Shown here piece by piece: positions 41,050 to 53,468 of a DNA stretch of 64,000 nucleotides. The notes under the pieces were generated by a model. That model worked only from the letters and a program-made list of their open reading frames with translations, made no database searches and was not told where the DNA came from. Where the stretch lies: NCBI GenBank assembly GCA_948474755.1, contig CAOLHI010000955.1, positions 409,291 through 473,290 of the forward strand, read 5' to 3'. Origin of the DNA: Ctenosaura bakeri (taxonomy: Eukaryota; Chordata; Lepidosauria; Squamata; Iguanidae). Made by a program: the position numbers and the translations under genes. The number at the start of each line of letters is the position of its first letter. Within the stretch, counting starts at the first letter, position 1.

Positions 41050-41115
41050 CTGAGCTTGGAAAAGTTACTTTTTTGGACTACACCTTCCAGGATCCCGCCA
41101 TAGCTGGTTTATAGC
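41050..41115. repeat. Fragment of ACTACA-core foldback element
   Basis: GAGCTTGGAAAAGTTACTTT followed by TTTGGACTACACCTTCCAGGATCCCGCC, the same layout as 1024-1108; the second arm is not recognisable. Confidence 0.55.
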
Positions 41116-41671
41116 TATGTCGTATTTGTTGACTTTCTGCTTTTCCTTTCTATGTTTGTGTTGAAATTTGTGTGCTTAAATACCCTGAGTGGTCCCTGAG
41201 GTCCTTAGGAAATGCCTAGACACTCATGCTAAGCTAAGCAACAGTGCATTCCCGTGGCAAGCTAAACCATTCATTTATGGGCCCAGGGAAGCATTTATAA
41301 CTCTTGCTGTTATCTAAGCATTAAGTATTATGAGCATTCTGTAGAACACATGCATACTGTGTGAACCAGAAGCTGTGTTTGGCATCCACATAATTCATAG
41401 CAGGATCCATTTATGTTGCTCCATGGTGTGCTATTTGAGAGTAAAGCATTGCTTATTCCTTCATTATTGCTTAATTAAAATATAAGATTTGTCTGTGCTG
41501 ATCTGCCATTTCCCTGCTGGTTCCAAGGCAAGAGCTACAGAGACACAAAGCTCAGACTCCTTACACAAAAAGCATTTCTTTCTTTTTTCCTCTAAATGTG
41601 TACTTATTTTTATTTCATTTTTTATCTTTACCCTCCTCTTACTTCTGTCGTCTGTTTTGCCCCCTGCCCAG

Positions 41672-41770
41672 GTTGCCTGCTTTGGGGAAAACATCCATTC
41701 TGCCTTCCTGAAGGCAATGCTCTCTACAGGATTCAAGTTGCCACAGAAAGGAATTCTGCTTGGAATCCAG
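41672..41770 (+). CDS. CPS1: CPS1 coding exon (12th in window)
   Basis: 99 nt, 33 codons, phase 0 (about residues 1335-1367). Acceptor CCCTGCCCAG, donor GTGAGC. It encodes [20 protein letters not shown] then [13 protein letters not shown]. This spans the end of the synthetase core and the first strand of the C-terminal MGS-like allosteric domain (KGILLGI). The 9.9-kb intron downstream is repeat-rich. Confidence 0.96.
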
Positions 41771-43403
41771 GTGAGCTGCAATAACTTTGGCAGTGGAACG
41801 ACGACATGTTAGGCAGTATGGTTGCTGAGATGGACAGATTGAGCCATTAGCTAGACCAAGTCACTCTTGTAGGCAGTGATCCATAAATTTACCCCATCTT
41901 GGTTTTGTATTGTTCTCTGATATTTTTTCCACCTAACTGCACAAAATTGCTTAATTTCTAAGACATTTCTGACAAAATGTGCTTTTTGCACATATTTCAT
42001 CATGAAACATGCATTTTTTACATTGCATTTTGATACTTTTTGACCAACCACTACCTCTGAGATTGGAAAATGCTCTTGTAAAATTACAAAATTCAGAGAG
42101 GAGTTCTGATGTGCAATTTAACTCTGGGTGGATTTCCAAGTGGCTCTCATAGAAAAGGAGACCCTTCACTCTATAGATATAAAAGATGCTTTGAATGTGC
42201 AAATCCCTGGAGTCCTTGTGCATGGATATTCTAGGTAAAGGATACTGGAAGATAGGGTTAAGCTCTCTGCCTGAGAGCTGCCACTAATTAATATTAGATG
42301 TACAAGGCTTCTAGATTGGTCAGTTATTTAACTGGATGGGCTACTGGTTAACCAAATATTGTGTTTGTAGTGTATTGCTGGATCACATTCTCCAGCATGC
42401 TTCACCACTGACTGGTGTGACTGGGACTGATCGGTGATGTAGCCCAAGAGAATGTGGAGAGATGCACTTTGCTCACCTTGGCTTTATGAGATTGCACTGA
42501 GTGGTCCTGAACTATGCAATAAATTCCTCACAGTTTGCATCCCAAGTCATGAAAAACAATATTACACCCCATCACTTTTTGACAATCAAAATAGTACTTA
42601 ATTCCATTGTAAGGAATAGCTTGATACATTTGGTGTTCTAAACCGGGTCTGGAAAACACATATTTAAGGACAACAGAAGTAGCTAGTCCCTCCATTGGAG
42701 TAGACAGATCCTCCTTCCCCCTCTTCCAGCAATGCTTCTTCCCTGCCTCAGGGTAATTACGAGCTGCAGGAGATACAGAAGTGTGCTGCGTTCATAAATC
42801 TCCTCAAGGCCTGCATGTCTGTTCCCCAAATGATCAGTCACTACATCTGAGATTGGAAAATGCTAGGGGTCTCATAAAAACAATTGATGGCCTTTTGCAA
42901 TCCCCCTGCTGTGCTTGTAATAAGCTTATGCCTTGCATAAAGTCAATAAGAAAATAATTAAAAACAATACCGACTTCCCAGTTTGTGAATGATTATTACA
43001 GGCACTGTGACAGGGTGTGGGAATTGCGCCCACAAGCATCAGCAAGAGGAGGCAGACCTTGGCGAAATGCAAACATAGAAGAAGAAAGGGCAAAATGCCC
43101 TCTCAAGCATGCCCAGAAGCTAATTGATACTACTCCTGTTCTACTACTAAAGCAGCAAATCAGTAAGCCACACTGCTGTCCCTTTGTTTGTCCCTCCTAC
43201 AACATTTTGTAGTGGATAAAAGGCTGGGAGGGGGAGAGAAGTCCAGCCTTAAACCCCTACTTGCCCAGATGATCTGTTGCTACTCAATAGGAAGACCTAC
43301 ATTACAGATTTAAGTTGGTTTCAAAGCCATTTCATCCCCACAGGGAATCATATGAGGAAGGGATTTAATAATACTTTGTGGAACTTCTTTCTTTTTAAAT
43401 CAG

Positions 43404-43531
43404 GGGTGTGAACCCTGTGGCCTTCCAGATGTTGGAATACAACTCCCACTAGTCCCAACCAAACAGGGCTGATGGTCAGGGTTGAAGTGAGTCATAATCC
43501 AAAAAATTTTCTGGAGGGACACAGGTTGTCT
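43404..43531. repeat. Degenerate foldback MITE (hAT-like)
   Basis: GGGTGTGAACCCTGTGGCCT TCCAGATGTTGGA on the left and TTTTCTGGAGGGACACAGGTTG on the right are inverted, with ACAACTCCCACTAGTCCC and its partner between. Layout typical of short hAT MITEs in reptiles; no clean duplication visible. Confidence 0.55.
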
Positions 43532-45744
43532 CCCGCAGCACGCATCAGTGTTACATGAATTATACTGCAGCTTGTCTTTGAGACAGACTGATGTTTCTCA
43601 CTCTGTAGCAAAACAGCTTTTCACACTTGTCGCTCTACTTCACAGTGGGGTCACTCACCTCTTTACAGTGGGTCAGAAATTCATACAGTAGAAGCCTCTC
43701 TTGCCCTAACTGCAGCGTTCTGCTGTACCTTACAGTGTGCTCTGCTGAGCAGATGATGCTATTCATACAAGATAGTGGTATACAAATCATTATGAAGGGG
43801 CCATGCTTGACCTGCTCCAAGTAGATGCCCAGTCAAATTGCGTGCCCTTTTGGATAATCCCTGACTGATGATTAATGAGCACCGCATCAGCTTTCCATGC
43901 TGAAAGAGTAGGTCTTGAACAGTCAGCAGGTCATGAGAGGTGGAAATAAGTGTCAATGTGTGAAGTCAACTGCATTATTAACTCACAGATTCACCCCCCC
44001 ACACACACATTCAACCTCCCCCCAAAACACTTTCATACAGCTTTCCTTTTTCATTTAACTACACAGTGGTGGTTCTGGGTGGAGTGGGACTAATGAAAAG
44101 CTGGGGGGCCATGGAATCCCACTTTTGAGAAATATGCAGTTTGTTCTTTCTTAAAATATCATAACTTGGGCATATTTTACAATGGAAATGAAAAGTTCAG
44201 TAGCACTTACGGAAGGAAGAGCACCTTGGCCAGCTGAATGGACTGTCTAGTCCTCTTTTTTGTTTCTGGCCTCTAGTAAATTAACGAGGCTTCTCTATTC
44301 CTTCTCTTGTTGCCCGAATGCACCCCAAAGCACATTAGTTAGTACTGCTGTATGTGGCAAAGTGGACCCTTCCCTTCCACAAGGACATGCTGCCCACAGA
44401 ACACAATAGAAGGAAGGGATTCTTTTGCTTGTTGTGCCAAGAAAACACAGTAATATTAGCAGGGATTTGCATCTGGAAGTGCTTATTCAGTACAAAAATA
44501 TGTGACTTACACCTGTGCATCTCCCAATATGCTTGAACATTGAGTTCAACTAAACCTGGATGGCACCATGAATTTTAGTGGATAGGGATATCACTATGTC
44601 TCCCTATGTCACTAAGCTGTATTAATTTACAACAGAAAATTCTGATGATTCTGTTTTGATGGGCTGGCTGTGGAGGAAGACTTAGGATGCTTAGTTCCAG
44701 GCTCTGATTGGAACCTTACATTTTTTTTTATTAAACAATATTAGCTGAATAGCATTTTCCTTTGCTTTCCTGATTGGGCTATTTAGTAAAGCTTGTTGGA
44801 AGAAGTGCATCTGCCTTCCATTTGTGGTGCAGAAATGCTGAGTATCACAAAACTCCAAGAATATCCAGAGAGTGCTTTATTTTTAAAGCTGGGCTAATTG
44901 AAACGAATTTCTTGGTAACCTTACATCCAGGGCTGTGTGATTTTGATCTGCTTCTGGTCTTAGATTGCACCTTTGGCACACACAGTCTCTCTCCCAAATG
45001 GTGGGAACTTCATTGTGTTCTTTTTTACTGTGGTTTTCCCCCTGAAGGAAAATGCTGTGTAAACTTAACAGCCTGGTCCATAAACATACTTACTTGAATG
45101 TAAACCAAGTTGATACTTAAATAACCTTGATGAACCCTGTCTAGTCTTACCTGGGGGTTGCTCACACACTGACCTGAATGTGGAATCTTCCAGAGATTTC
45201 CAGATAAAATGAAATTGCTCCTGCATCTCCCATCAGGAAGAGTCTTGCATACATGTTGTCTGACCATAAGGAAAACACTATCCTGTTTAGTACTTTGTAG
45301 GAACTGTCCTTTTATACGTTCTTTTAAAATAAGTTTCTTTGACCATTTCCGCGTGGCTAAAACATAGTAGCTACTGGTTGCATTCATTTCAGAGGCCATG
45401 CTTTTGCACAATGTCGTAGTGATCCAGTAGCTGTCCCATCTAAAAGTGATAGCTAGGACACATTATTTGAACTACAGAAAAAATCCATTTTGCACCGCCT
45501 CATCTGCATGTATCTCGTATAGCGCCTCAATGTGGAAATATTAAATGCACTTATTGCACATTAAGAAAATGGCAGCAGTGGCAAGAGGCCAATCAGGGCT
45601 GGTGGGGCAGGGCAAAATGTGGAAGAAACACTCTGCTTCAATTCACATAAATGCTGAGAGTTGCAGAATGTGGTGTTGCTACTGCATTTCAAGTGAATCT
45701 GCCTTAAGTAAAGATCTGTTTATGGTGTCTCGTGTGCAAAGGGC

Positions 45745-46225
45745 CTTTGTTTGTTTATTTGTGTTGTATCCCACTTTTCGTCCAATATGGGACTCTAGGC
45801 AGCTCATGACATAGATTAAAACTGAAGACAACTGAAAAACGATTTTTACAATAAAAACAGTTAAAAACAATTAATAAACTGTCCTGTTTAAAGCAGCACT
45901 AATTTAAAATAGTAAAAAAGCATTTAAAGCATAACAGTGAGAATATAAGTACACTATACTACACTATACTACACACGCATACACTCGTTAAAAGACCATT
46001 CCACAGCAATCAGTTAATAAAAGTTTTTCCAATAAAAAGGTCTTTGCCTATTGGCAGAGTGAGAGTAGAAAGGAGTCTGCCCTGGCCTCCTGTGCAAGGA
46101 AGTACCACAGCTTTGAAAAGGCCCTCTCACATGTTCTCATGGTTACAAAATCGTTCTTCTATTTGAGCACAACCAGTCTTACTACACTGTCAGTCCACAT
46201 CCAACAGACCCTAGCTTGCTCCAGC
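45745..46225 (-). mobile_element. Non-LTR retrotransposon 3' region, minus strand (CR1/L2 group, tentative)
   Basis: The + strand begins TTTGTTTGTTTATTTGTG (reversed tail), then TTGTATCCCACTTTTCGTCC AATATGGGACTC and, further on, AAAAAGGTCTTTGCCTATTGGCAG and GAAAAGGCCCTCTCACATGT. A second copy of the inner part lies at 48,465-48,830. No open frame; clade not certain. Confidence 0.55.
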
Positions 46226-46227
46226 AT

Positions 46228-46634
46228 AGTCCATTTCCACAGAATGGGGCTGTGCCACTTTGGGGACAGGATGGCAGTGATTGGGTGGTTGTGCTTCCAC
46301 ACAATGTTGTCATGGCCCACTGCCATCCCATCCACAAGTGTCATGCTTGTGCGGTATTCACAAAATGGAAAAAATCCATTATACACCTATGATTGTGTGG
46401 TGCTCTCGTACTTACTGTCAAGTGGAAGGGCAGGGAAGTGCAACGGTGATGCTTCGTTCCATAGCGCAACATAGGAAAGTGCCTGGCTGCGCTGCGGAAG
46501 GAAGAGCTGGGGCTATCTTGCTCCCTTCCACAGGAGTCCAGTGAGGTGTGGCGGGGAGCATTCCTGTTTCACTTCCTTCTCTGCCGGGACTGCCATGGGA
46601 TGACACGTGAGGACGTCGTCATGTGGAAATGACC
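46228..46634. mobile_element. Harbinger-like non-autonomous element (about 407 bp)
   Basis: The left end AGTCCATTTCCACAGAATGG and right end (reverse complement GGTCATTTCCACATGACG) form imperfect inverted repeats; its inner right part GGGATGACACGTGAGGACG resembles GGGATGACATGGGAGAGC in the element at 52,137. The flanking triplets CAT/CTT are not identical. No coding capacity. Confidence 0.6.
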
Positions 46635-47279
46635 CTTCATCGTTCACCAAGTTCTCAGTTGAAGCTTGACCAAAAATCGGAAACAATCACTATTTGTATG
46701 AAAGAGTAAATTAGACAGAAATTCTGTGAACTGATGTTGTTGTGAGCTTGGAGTGCAGAATCAAAGCTGAAAAGGCTATTTATCTCTGGCACATCATTCA
46801 TTAAGCAAAATAGGTAGGATATATTGCCCAGGAAAATAATGAGTCAGTTGCTTTGGAGTACAGGACCAGGTTGGGGAACATTTTAAATAGGGGAGGAAGG
46901 GAGAAAATGTGGGCTGTGGATCATGTGCAGACCTCAGCCTCCTAAGAAGTCACCAGTACCTCTCAATTCCTTCTGAAACCCCCTAGAGGGTATGAGGGAC
47001 TGGCCCATATTAGTCCAGGAAAAAGTCTTTTTTTTTAATCAACAGGAAGTGACCTGAAAATGTTTTAATCAGCATAGACCATCCTTCTCCCCAGCTGTGG
47101 ATTTTTAAATCAAAGTATATCTGTGTGAAGAAAAGACTGCAGTCCAAAACAGACACAGAGAAGGGATGGGAAGAGTATTCAAAACTATTTGAAAAATTGT
47201 CAAAAATCCTGGACAAAGAGAATTCTGAACTGACAAGAATAATTGTAGTTACTGCACTTACTCTTTGTAAAGCTTGCAC

Positions 47280-47460
47280 ATAGTTGAAAGCAGCATTTTA
47301 TTAGCAGGAAATGACAATTTTTGTGCAGAAAATAATACTTCTTCCCAGGAAATGATTTGAAAAATTCTGCATCATTTTCAAAGACTTTCTTGCAATGGGA
47401 AGGAAAATGCTAAAATTACTCTCTGCATCATTCAAGAGTCAAATTAGTGAAAAATTACAT
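47280..47460. repeat. Unclassified AT-rich dispersed repeat (third cluster)
   Basis: GTGCAGAAAATAATACTTCT and AAAATTCTGCATCATTTTC resemble the clusters at 5,770 and 26,530. Ends not defined. Confidence 0.35.
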
Positions 47461-47608
47461 CCCTGACACAAAAAGCTGCTTTGGGGGAATCTGGAAGCAT
47501 TTTAGGCATTGTCTTCCCAAATTTTTGATGTGAGAACATTGGATTTTGCAATGTGTTGGGAGCAAGTAAGTGTGTCTCCATGTATGCTCATACTTGGATT
47601 CTGTCATA

Positions 47609-47810
47609 GGCTTTTTCTGCACTATACTGTTACAGTGCTATTATTCCATTTTCAACATCCTGTGGAATCCTGGGGCTTGCAGTTTAGGGAGGAGCATTTA
47701 GAATTCTCAGCCAGAGAGCTCTTTGGCCTCAGTAAACTACAAACCCCAGAATTCCACAGGATGTTGAAAGTGGAGTAATAGCACTAAAACAGTGTAGTGT
47801 GAAAATAGCC
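47609..47810. mobile_element. Foldback Harbinger-like MITE (202 bp)
   Basis: Near-complete inverted repeat. The left arm GGCTTTTTCTGCACTATACT GTTACAGTGCTATTATTCC pairs with the right arm, whose reverse complement reads GGCTATTTTCACACTACACT. Flanked by ATA (47,606-47,608 and 47,811-47,813). Between the arms lie CAACATCCTGTGGAATCCTG and its complement. Confidence 0.75.
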
Positions 47811-47924
47811 ATAGAAGAAAGGGAAGAAAGGTCATCTATGCCGGAATGACAACAGCAAAAATGCATACAATTTTTTTAAAAAATGTGTTTTACTGAGCAT
47901 TCAGTATATGTCCATTCAGAAATA

Positions 47925-48309
47925 CAGTCACCCCTCCACATTTGCGGATTTCACTTTTGCAGATTTGCTTATTCACAGATTTTTTGCTGTCACCTCTTCT
48001 GTCTTCCTATGCCATTTTTAATGGGGACTGCAAGCCTCATGAGACTGAAAAGCTGTGAATGAGGCTTTTACGTCCCTATTACAAATGGTGTGGAGCAGCA
48101 ATGGAGGTGGTGGTAAGCCCCACCAGCCACCCGCTTCTGCCTTATGAAAGAATCCTGATGCCTCAAAGGAATCCATGATGGGTTGAATATGGTGATCATA
48201 TGTGTGTGTGTGTTAAATATGGTTTGGCAGGGCCTAGAATTATTCACGGTTTTTCCACTTTCATGGGGGCCGTGTGCCCCTAACTCTAGCAAATGTGTAG
48301 AGATGACTG
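47925..48309. mobile_element. Tigger-like (Tc1/mariner) non-autonomous element (385 bp)
   Basis: The left end CAGTCACCCCTCCACATTTG and right end CAAATGTGTAGAGATGACTG are inverted repeats of the Tigger type, flanked by TA on both sides (47,923-47,924; 48,310-48,311). The interior includes ATTCACGGTTTTTCCAC. No transposase frame. Confidence 0.8.
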
Positions 48310-48464
48310 TAATTCTCATTGAGTTTAATGGGCTTGACCCTGAGGGAGGGTGGTTAGTCTTCACACAGAAAAGACCTCAGGCCTGGGGATGTAGTATGGG
48401 AATTCTCTCTCTCTCTCTCTTATCTACAGCCAGGTTTTTTAAAAAAAGCATACAAGTCTGTTTA

Positions 48465-48830
48465 AAAAGTTCATAGTTAAAACAGTTTAAACATATTTAA
48501 AACATAATTATAAGATAGATAAAAGTGCAGCATATCACATCCAAAAACTCTTCTGCTTCATAATTTAAGCAACAACAGTTTACCTAAATAAAAAGGTTTC
48601 TGCCTGCTGTCAGAAAGACAGCAGAGAGGGACAACTGGAACTCCCATGGAAGAGAACTCCACAGCCTAGGAGTAACGAGTGATAAGATTCTATCCCATGT
48701 TCTCACCAACCATGCTTGTGATGGTCATGGGACTGAAAGAAACCTCATTCCCTAAAGATCTTAAAATTTTGACTGTCTTATATAGGGAGATACAGTCCTA
48801 GTTATGTTGCAAGATTTATTGTTGAGTGCT
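48465..48830 (-). mobile_element. Non-LTR retrotransposon 3' region, second copy
   Basis: AAAAAGGTTTCTGCCTGCTG TCAGAAAGACAGCAG, then ACTCCACAGCCTAGGAG and TGTTCTCACCAACCATGC parallel the inner part of 45,745-46,225. Same orientation. Non-coding; the clade assignment is tentative. Confidence 0.5.
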
Positions 48831-48971
48831 CCCTTGTTTTCCCAGCTTTGTAGAGGTTGTTAAATTAAAAAAAGCAATGGCTGCTGAAAATTCCATTATT
48901 TGGAAACTGTCTCTCAACATAATATGCTTCTAAAAGCAGCTGCCGGATGGAGTGCTAATTTAGGGTAGGCA

Positions 48972-49200
48972 CCTAAACACCCTAAAGGCGCTAGATACTT
49001 TCTGATCTTGAAAGATTAGCAGGGTCAGCTCTGGTTAGTACCTGGATGGGAGGCCGCCAACAGATGTGTGGTGCTGTAGGCTATATTTTAGAGGAAGGAA
49101 CTGACAAAAACATCTCTCAGTATTCCCTGGCTAAGAAAACCCTGTGAAATTCATGGGGCTGCCATAAGTAGACAGTCAGCTTGAAGGCACATACACAGTA
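48972..49200 (+). repeat. 5S rRNA-derived SINE, plus strand
   Basis: The head TTTCTGATCTTGAAAGATTA GCAGGGTCAGCTCTGGTTAG TACCTGGATGGGAG is 5S-like; the body and tail GAGGAAGGAACTGACAAAAA to GGGGCTGCCATAAGTAGACA match the copy at 30,197. Confidence 0.88.
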
Positions 49201-49567
49201 GTAAGTTGGGGAGAGAGGCCTGATTCTCCCTAGTCCCTCCCTCAAACTGCGTCACCTCCCCAGAACTGCTGGTAATCAGAAAGGGTGTGTGTGCACATTT
49301 TCCTCTACATGACTACCAGCCATGAAGTGGACTCCAGGGTGAGAGGAAAGTGTTAAGTTTCCTCCTCATTCTGTAAGCTGCCACAACAGCAGCTTTTAGA
49401 AGACAATGGTGTCCAGAAAGCCATTCATGAACCACCCTTCTATCACCCTTTGTCTTTGCCATTCCAAAGGATAAATGAAACCAGAAGAGTTGGAAGTTCA
49501 CACCAGCACATTTATTGGTTAATCTGTGTAGAATTCTTCTATGCGTAAGATAAGAATTATTTAGATA

Positions 49568-49624
49568 ATAAGTTCAGGCTTGCATGATGATTTCAGATAA
49601 GTTCAGGCTTGCATGATGATTGAT
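49568..49624. repeat. 29-bp tandem duplication
   Basis: Two adjacent copies of ATAAGTTCAGGCTTGCATGA TGATT, period 29 bp, nearly identical; a recent local duplication. Confidence 0.8.
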
Positions 49625-51697
49625 CTCATATTCTAGCAAAGGCAAAAATGCCTTCATGTCCTGCATTGGGTGATATTTTAACAAATACAATAGGATAGGG
49701 AACTCATTGATACTTTTAGTATTAACTGAATACCATGAACTGAAGCTCCTTAAAAATTGAAATAAACAGAGGATCTAAGCCTGTATTCAGAGGTTAATTA
49801 TACAATAGTATGAAAAACGTGTTATAGGAAATGAGAAAATCCATTTCAAAACTGAATCCTGATAGTACACAGTAAATAAGCAAGCTTGTACTTTACTTTT
49901 CAGTAGCAAGCGATTTCTTGCACAGGTACTTTCAATCAGCTTTTACATCTGGGGCTGCCTAGATGAAGGTTGACAGCAGTAATTTCTTTCTGAGGAGAGC
50001 CTGTTTTACGTGTCACAAGTGTTCAGTACATGTTTGACAGAAGTTTATAATACTGTTGTGAAAGCCAACACCCCTGACCAGAAGGCAGAGTGATTCCATA
50101 GCTAGAAAGCTGCAAGCCCTCTCATGTCAAGTTGGATATTTGTATTTTCCACTCAGTCTAGAGAACGGAAATGGCTTTCCAGGGAGTTCTTGCCAGTGTC
50201 TGTGGACCCTGAAGCTATGGCTTGACTCATTTTTCCATCACTAGTCCTTGCTCTACCCTTTAGGGGTCTTCAGTGTGACCTCTATCAGGATCTGAGAATC
50301 TGTACCTCGCACTAGGAAAATAAATGGTTTTGTGAAATCCTGACTCCTAATTTGTCAAAAGCCATGTAGACTAAAGTGTGAAAATTCTTTCCAGTTGAAG
50401 GTCGTTGTCGACTGCTTTCAAACCTAACCATTGTTTTACTCGGTGCGGTATAGCAAAGACAACTTTCAGAATACCAAGATGCAGGATTAATTCACTGAAT
50501 CAAAACTAGTTTGTACAATTACACAGTTGCAACACGTATGTCTGGCATGCTAACATTTTGCTTCCACAGCTGGTTCTAAATGGAGGGGGTTGTTGTGGAG
50601 AGGGTCCACTATAGGCACCCCTTTCATCTGATCACCAAACCGGTACCAGCGTCATCCCATCCCAAGCAACCCCCTTCCCTCCTCAGCCTTTCTGTGCCCA
50701 TTTGTCTCTACTGTCCTGACCTGGGGGAATGCTAACTAAAGCACTGCATGTGGGCAGCTAGAAACTGGCTTTGGATTTCGACTTCAGACTGAGGACCTGA
50801 ATCAGACTGAGGCCTTGCAGAGTGCTCCCAGCGAGAGGGCAACCCTCTCTGTTTTGCTCTTGCATATGTGTCATTGGGTCTGGCAGGCTGTGAACTTTGA
50901 AATTTTCCTGAAGGTGAAATATTTTGGATGATCTTATTATTTATAGATAGTTCTATATGCATATGTTGTAACTTTCAGTTCAGAAGTTAGTGCATTTTCC
51001 ATTCTCCTTGGGTTTTCAACTATCATTTTGAAAATAAACTGCTAGTTCCAAAGGTACTAAATGTTTGAGAGGTAAAATGAGGAGTTTTAGTACAATTCTG
51101 TTCTTAGTCTGTCTCACGCCTTATATACCGGTAGCTATCTTTCCCCTCCTCCTTTACTCCCCAAGCCCTCAGTCAACCCCCTCCCACAAAATATATTCAG
51201 TGCAGAATTATAAATTCTACAAAAGCTTGTGAATATACATTTATGCACACTTGTCCAAATAACCCAATTTACTCTGATAGCAAAATTTGGTCTCTGAGTA
51301 CTGAAGTGAATGTATTGTAGTCCAGAAATCTACACTCCCTGGCTATATAACTCTGGAAAGCAGTGTGCTGTGTTAAAACCCTGGGGAATTCAGCTTATTG
51401 GCAAGATATGGACTTTAGTTTCATGGCAAACAGTGTCTCTGAAGCTTGTTAATCTACAATAACTTGCCAACTACAATAAAGCTCATGCCCTTTATAGCTT
51501 TCTGTGACATTCACTTTTAAGAAAAGGGAGATGTCCAAGACTAACACAGAGCTTTACTACATACCCCAATATAATAGCAGAGCTCTCCTGCCTGTTGTGA
51601 AATCTCCACTCTGCAAACATTGTCATGTCTGTGGAAAAAGGACATTGCTGCACAGCCGCTGGCTTCAAGACCAACTCTCTTTCCATTTTTCTTTCAG

Positions 51698-51757
51698 CAT
51701 TCCTTCCGTCCCAAATTCCTTGATGAAGCGCAGCAGCTGCATGGTCAAGGTTTTAAG
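51698..51757 (+). CDS. CPS1: CPS1 coding exon (13th in window)
   Basis: 60 nt, 20 codons, phase 0 (about residues 1368-1387). Acceptor TTCTTTCAG, donor GTTTGT. It encodes HSFRPKFLDEAQQLHGQGFK, which aligns with human [20 protein letters not shown]. It forms the first helix of the allosteric domain and is among the more diverged exons, but the frame and length are conserved. Confidence 0.94.
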
Positions 51758-53468
51758 GTTTGTTGCTTTGTGCACGAAAGTTCTGAGATCTTCTGTATTC
51801 ACTAAACAAAACAGCACAAAATGTGGAGAGACAAGACTATTGAAAGAGAGTATAGATATGTGGTGCTTTATAGTGTATATTTCACCAGTAAGATCTGTGT
51901 CATACAAATCCTAATCTACTAACACTGAAACAAGTGACTTGAAAGTTCACACCCCTAAAAGTCCATAAACCCTGAATAAACAGAACTGTATCACTGCATT
52001 TTGAACTTTTTGGGCTCAGCCCATGTTTTGGCCTCAGCCCATCATATTTTCTAGTTTACTACATACTTCCAAGAGAGAAAGGAATGGCACCCATAGAGTA
52101 ACAGGTACCTGCTGTTGTGACACTGTTTGAAGCTCAGGCCCTTTCCGTATGACAATGGCATCCTGGCGTGAGGATGTGAGAGGAGTGGGACCACAACAAC
52201 TCTTCTGCATGACATCGTTGTGGTCCTGCCTTTCTTGCATCACCACCTGGCGCAATTGCAGGCTAGATCATTGACAGAGAAACTCCATCAATGACCACAA
52301 CTACACAAGCCTTCCATTGCAGCCAGCCATGCAGGAGGGCCAGAAGTGTGATCTATGTGCTTACTCCCCTACTGCAGCATGGGAAGAGGAACAGCTGCAG
52401 TCCAGAAGGATTAAGTGTGTCCCTTGCACTCCCTTCTGCATGCAGAGAGGAGAGTTGAGAACATGCTCCCATCCCGGCAGAGGTGCTCCCAGGATTGTGA
52501 CGGGATGACATGGGAGAGCATCGTTGTGCAGAAAGGGCCTCAGTGTTTCTGACTTTTCACCAATGACTTAACACCAAGTGTGTAGTTGTAAGCTGAAGTT
52601 CAAATGAAAGTGTTCCTAAGTTCAGCTGTGGGCCACTCCTAGTTGCTGCTGGCATTTAGAGTTTCATGCTTTAAAAAGGTCAGTATACTTGAATGTACAC
52701 TTGGTCCCTTTTTGGAGATATTTTTCAGGGAATGGTTCTGTGCTTCTGAGACTGGGAAATAGAGGACTGTAGTAAGAGGGAAGCAACCCACTGATGCTAT
52801 CCTAGAAGAAGCAGACCCTTTCACCAGAGTGACAGAAAAAACCCAGGAAAAAGGCAGATTTGTAGGGAGAAAGGGATCCATTTTAGGGACTGAAAGATTT
52901 TAAAAAATGTTGCTTTCAGAACAAAAAAGGGTGAATTTTGTTTAGAGAAAGTCTTGAACTACACATGGTCTTAAAAAAAAGTTCCTTCCCTCAGGAACAA
53001 AATTAGCAAAGAATTACATCACTTCTCTTAATGTTATTTAGGATTGCCATACACATAACAGTAATTGTTGCTCTTCTCTTGGCATCTCACCTGATTTATT
53101 TGAGTAAAAAAACAAAGGAGGAGTCATTGGTTGCGGTTGGAACCTGATGGAATGGTAGGGAATCACTGTGGTTCATTTGCTCCTAAATCTTGGCACTACT
53201 TTGTGCTAGGACTTGTCACAATCAGTTCTAAGCAGGGAGAAATAAATGCTTGCTAGATAGCTTGGGTCTGGTACACTGAAGCCAATGCAAGATTCTGTTT
53301 TAAAAACCATGCACAGATGTTTTAAAAACAGCATAGTCATAAATAGATTTATCATCCCTGTTCCTATTAATAAAACTCAGTAGGAATCACCACTCTGGCA
53401 CTGGGTTCAGCCATAGAGAGAAAAATTAACTGTTAAATTAAGAGTGTATTATTTTTTCTTCTCCACAG
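51758..53468 (+). other. CPS1 intron (1.7 kb)
   Basis: Contains the Harbinger-like element at 52,137-52,539; the rest is unique-looking. Confidence 0.75.
52137..52539. mobile_element. Harbinger-like non-autonomous element (403 bp)
   Basis: The left end GGCCCTTTCCGTATGACAAT GG and right end (reverse complement GGCCCTTTCTGCACAACGAT G) are inverted repeats. Flanked by TCA at 52,134-52,136 and 52,540-52,542, a 3-bp duplication. Small open frames inside are not recognisable proteins. Confidence 0.75.

Larger units (their letters stand above)
37731..41671 (+). other. CPS1 intron (3.9 kb)
   Basis: Mostly unique-looking. Holds a C run (39,879-39,887), an 11-bp perfect hairpin at 40,688-40,717 and a fragment of the ACTACA-core foldback element at about 41,050-41,115. 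No genes seen. Confidence 0.7.
41771..51697 (+). other. CPS1 intron (9.9 kb), repeat-rich
   Basis: In order: a 26-bp word repeated at 42,049 and 42,839; a foldback MITE at 43,404-43,531; LINE 3' sequence 45,745-46,225; Harbinger-like elements 46,228-46,634 and 47,609-47,810; an AT-rich repeat near 47,280-47,460; a Tigger-like element 47,925-48,309; second LINE 3' copy 48,465-48,830; 5S SINE 48,972-49,200; a 29-bp tandem duplication 49,568-49,624. From 49,625 to 51,697 nothing is recognised. Confidence 0.75.
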
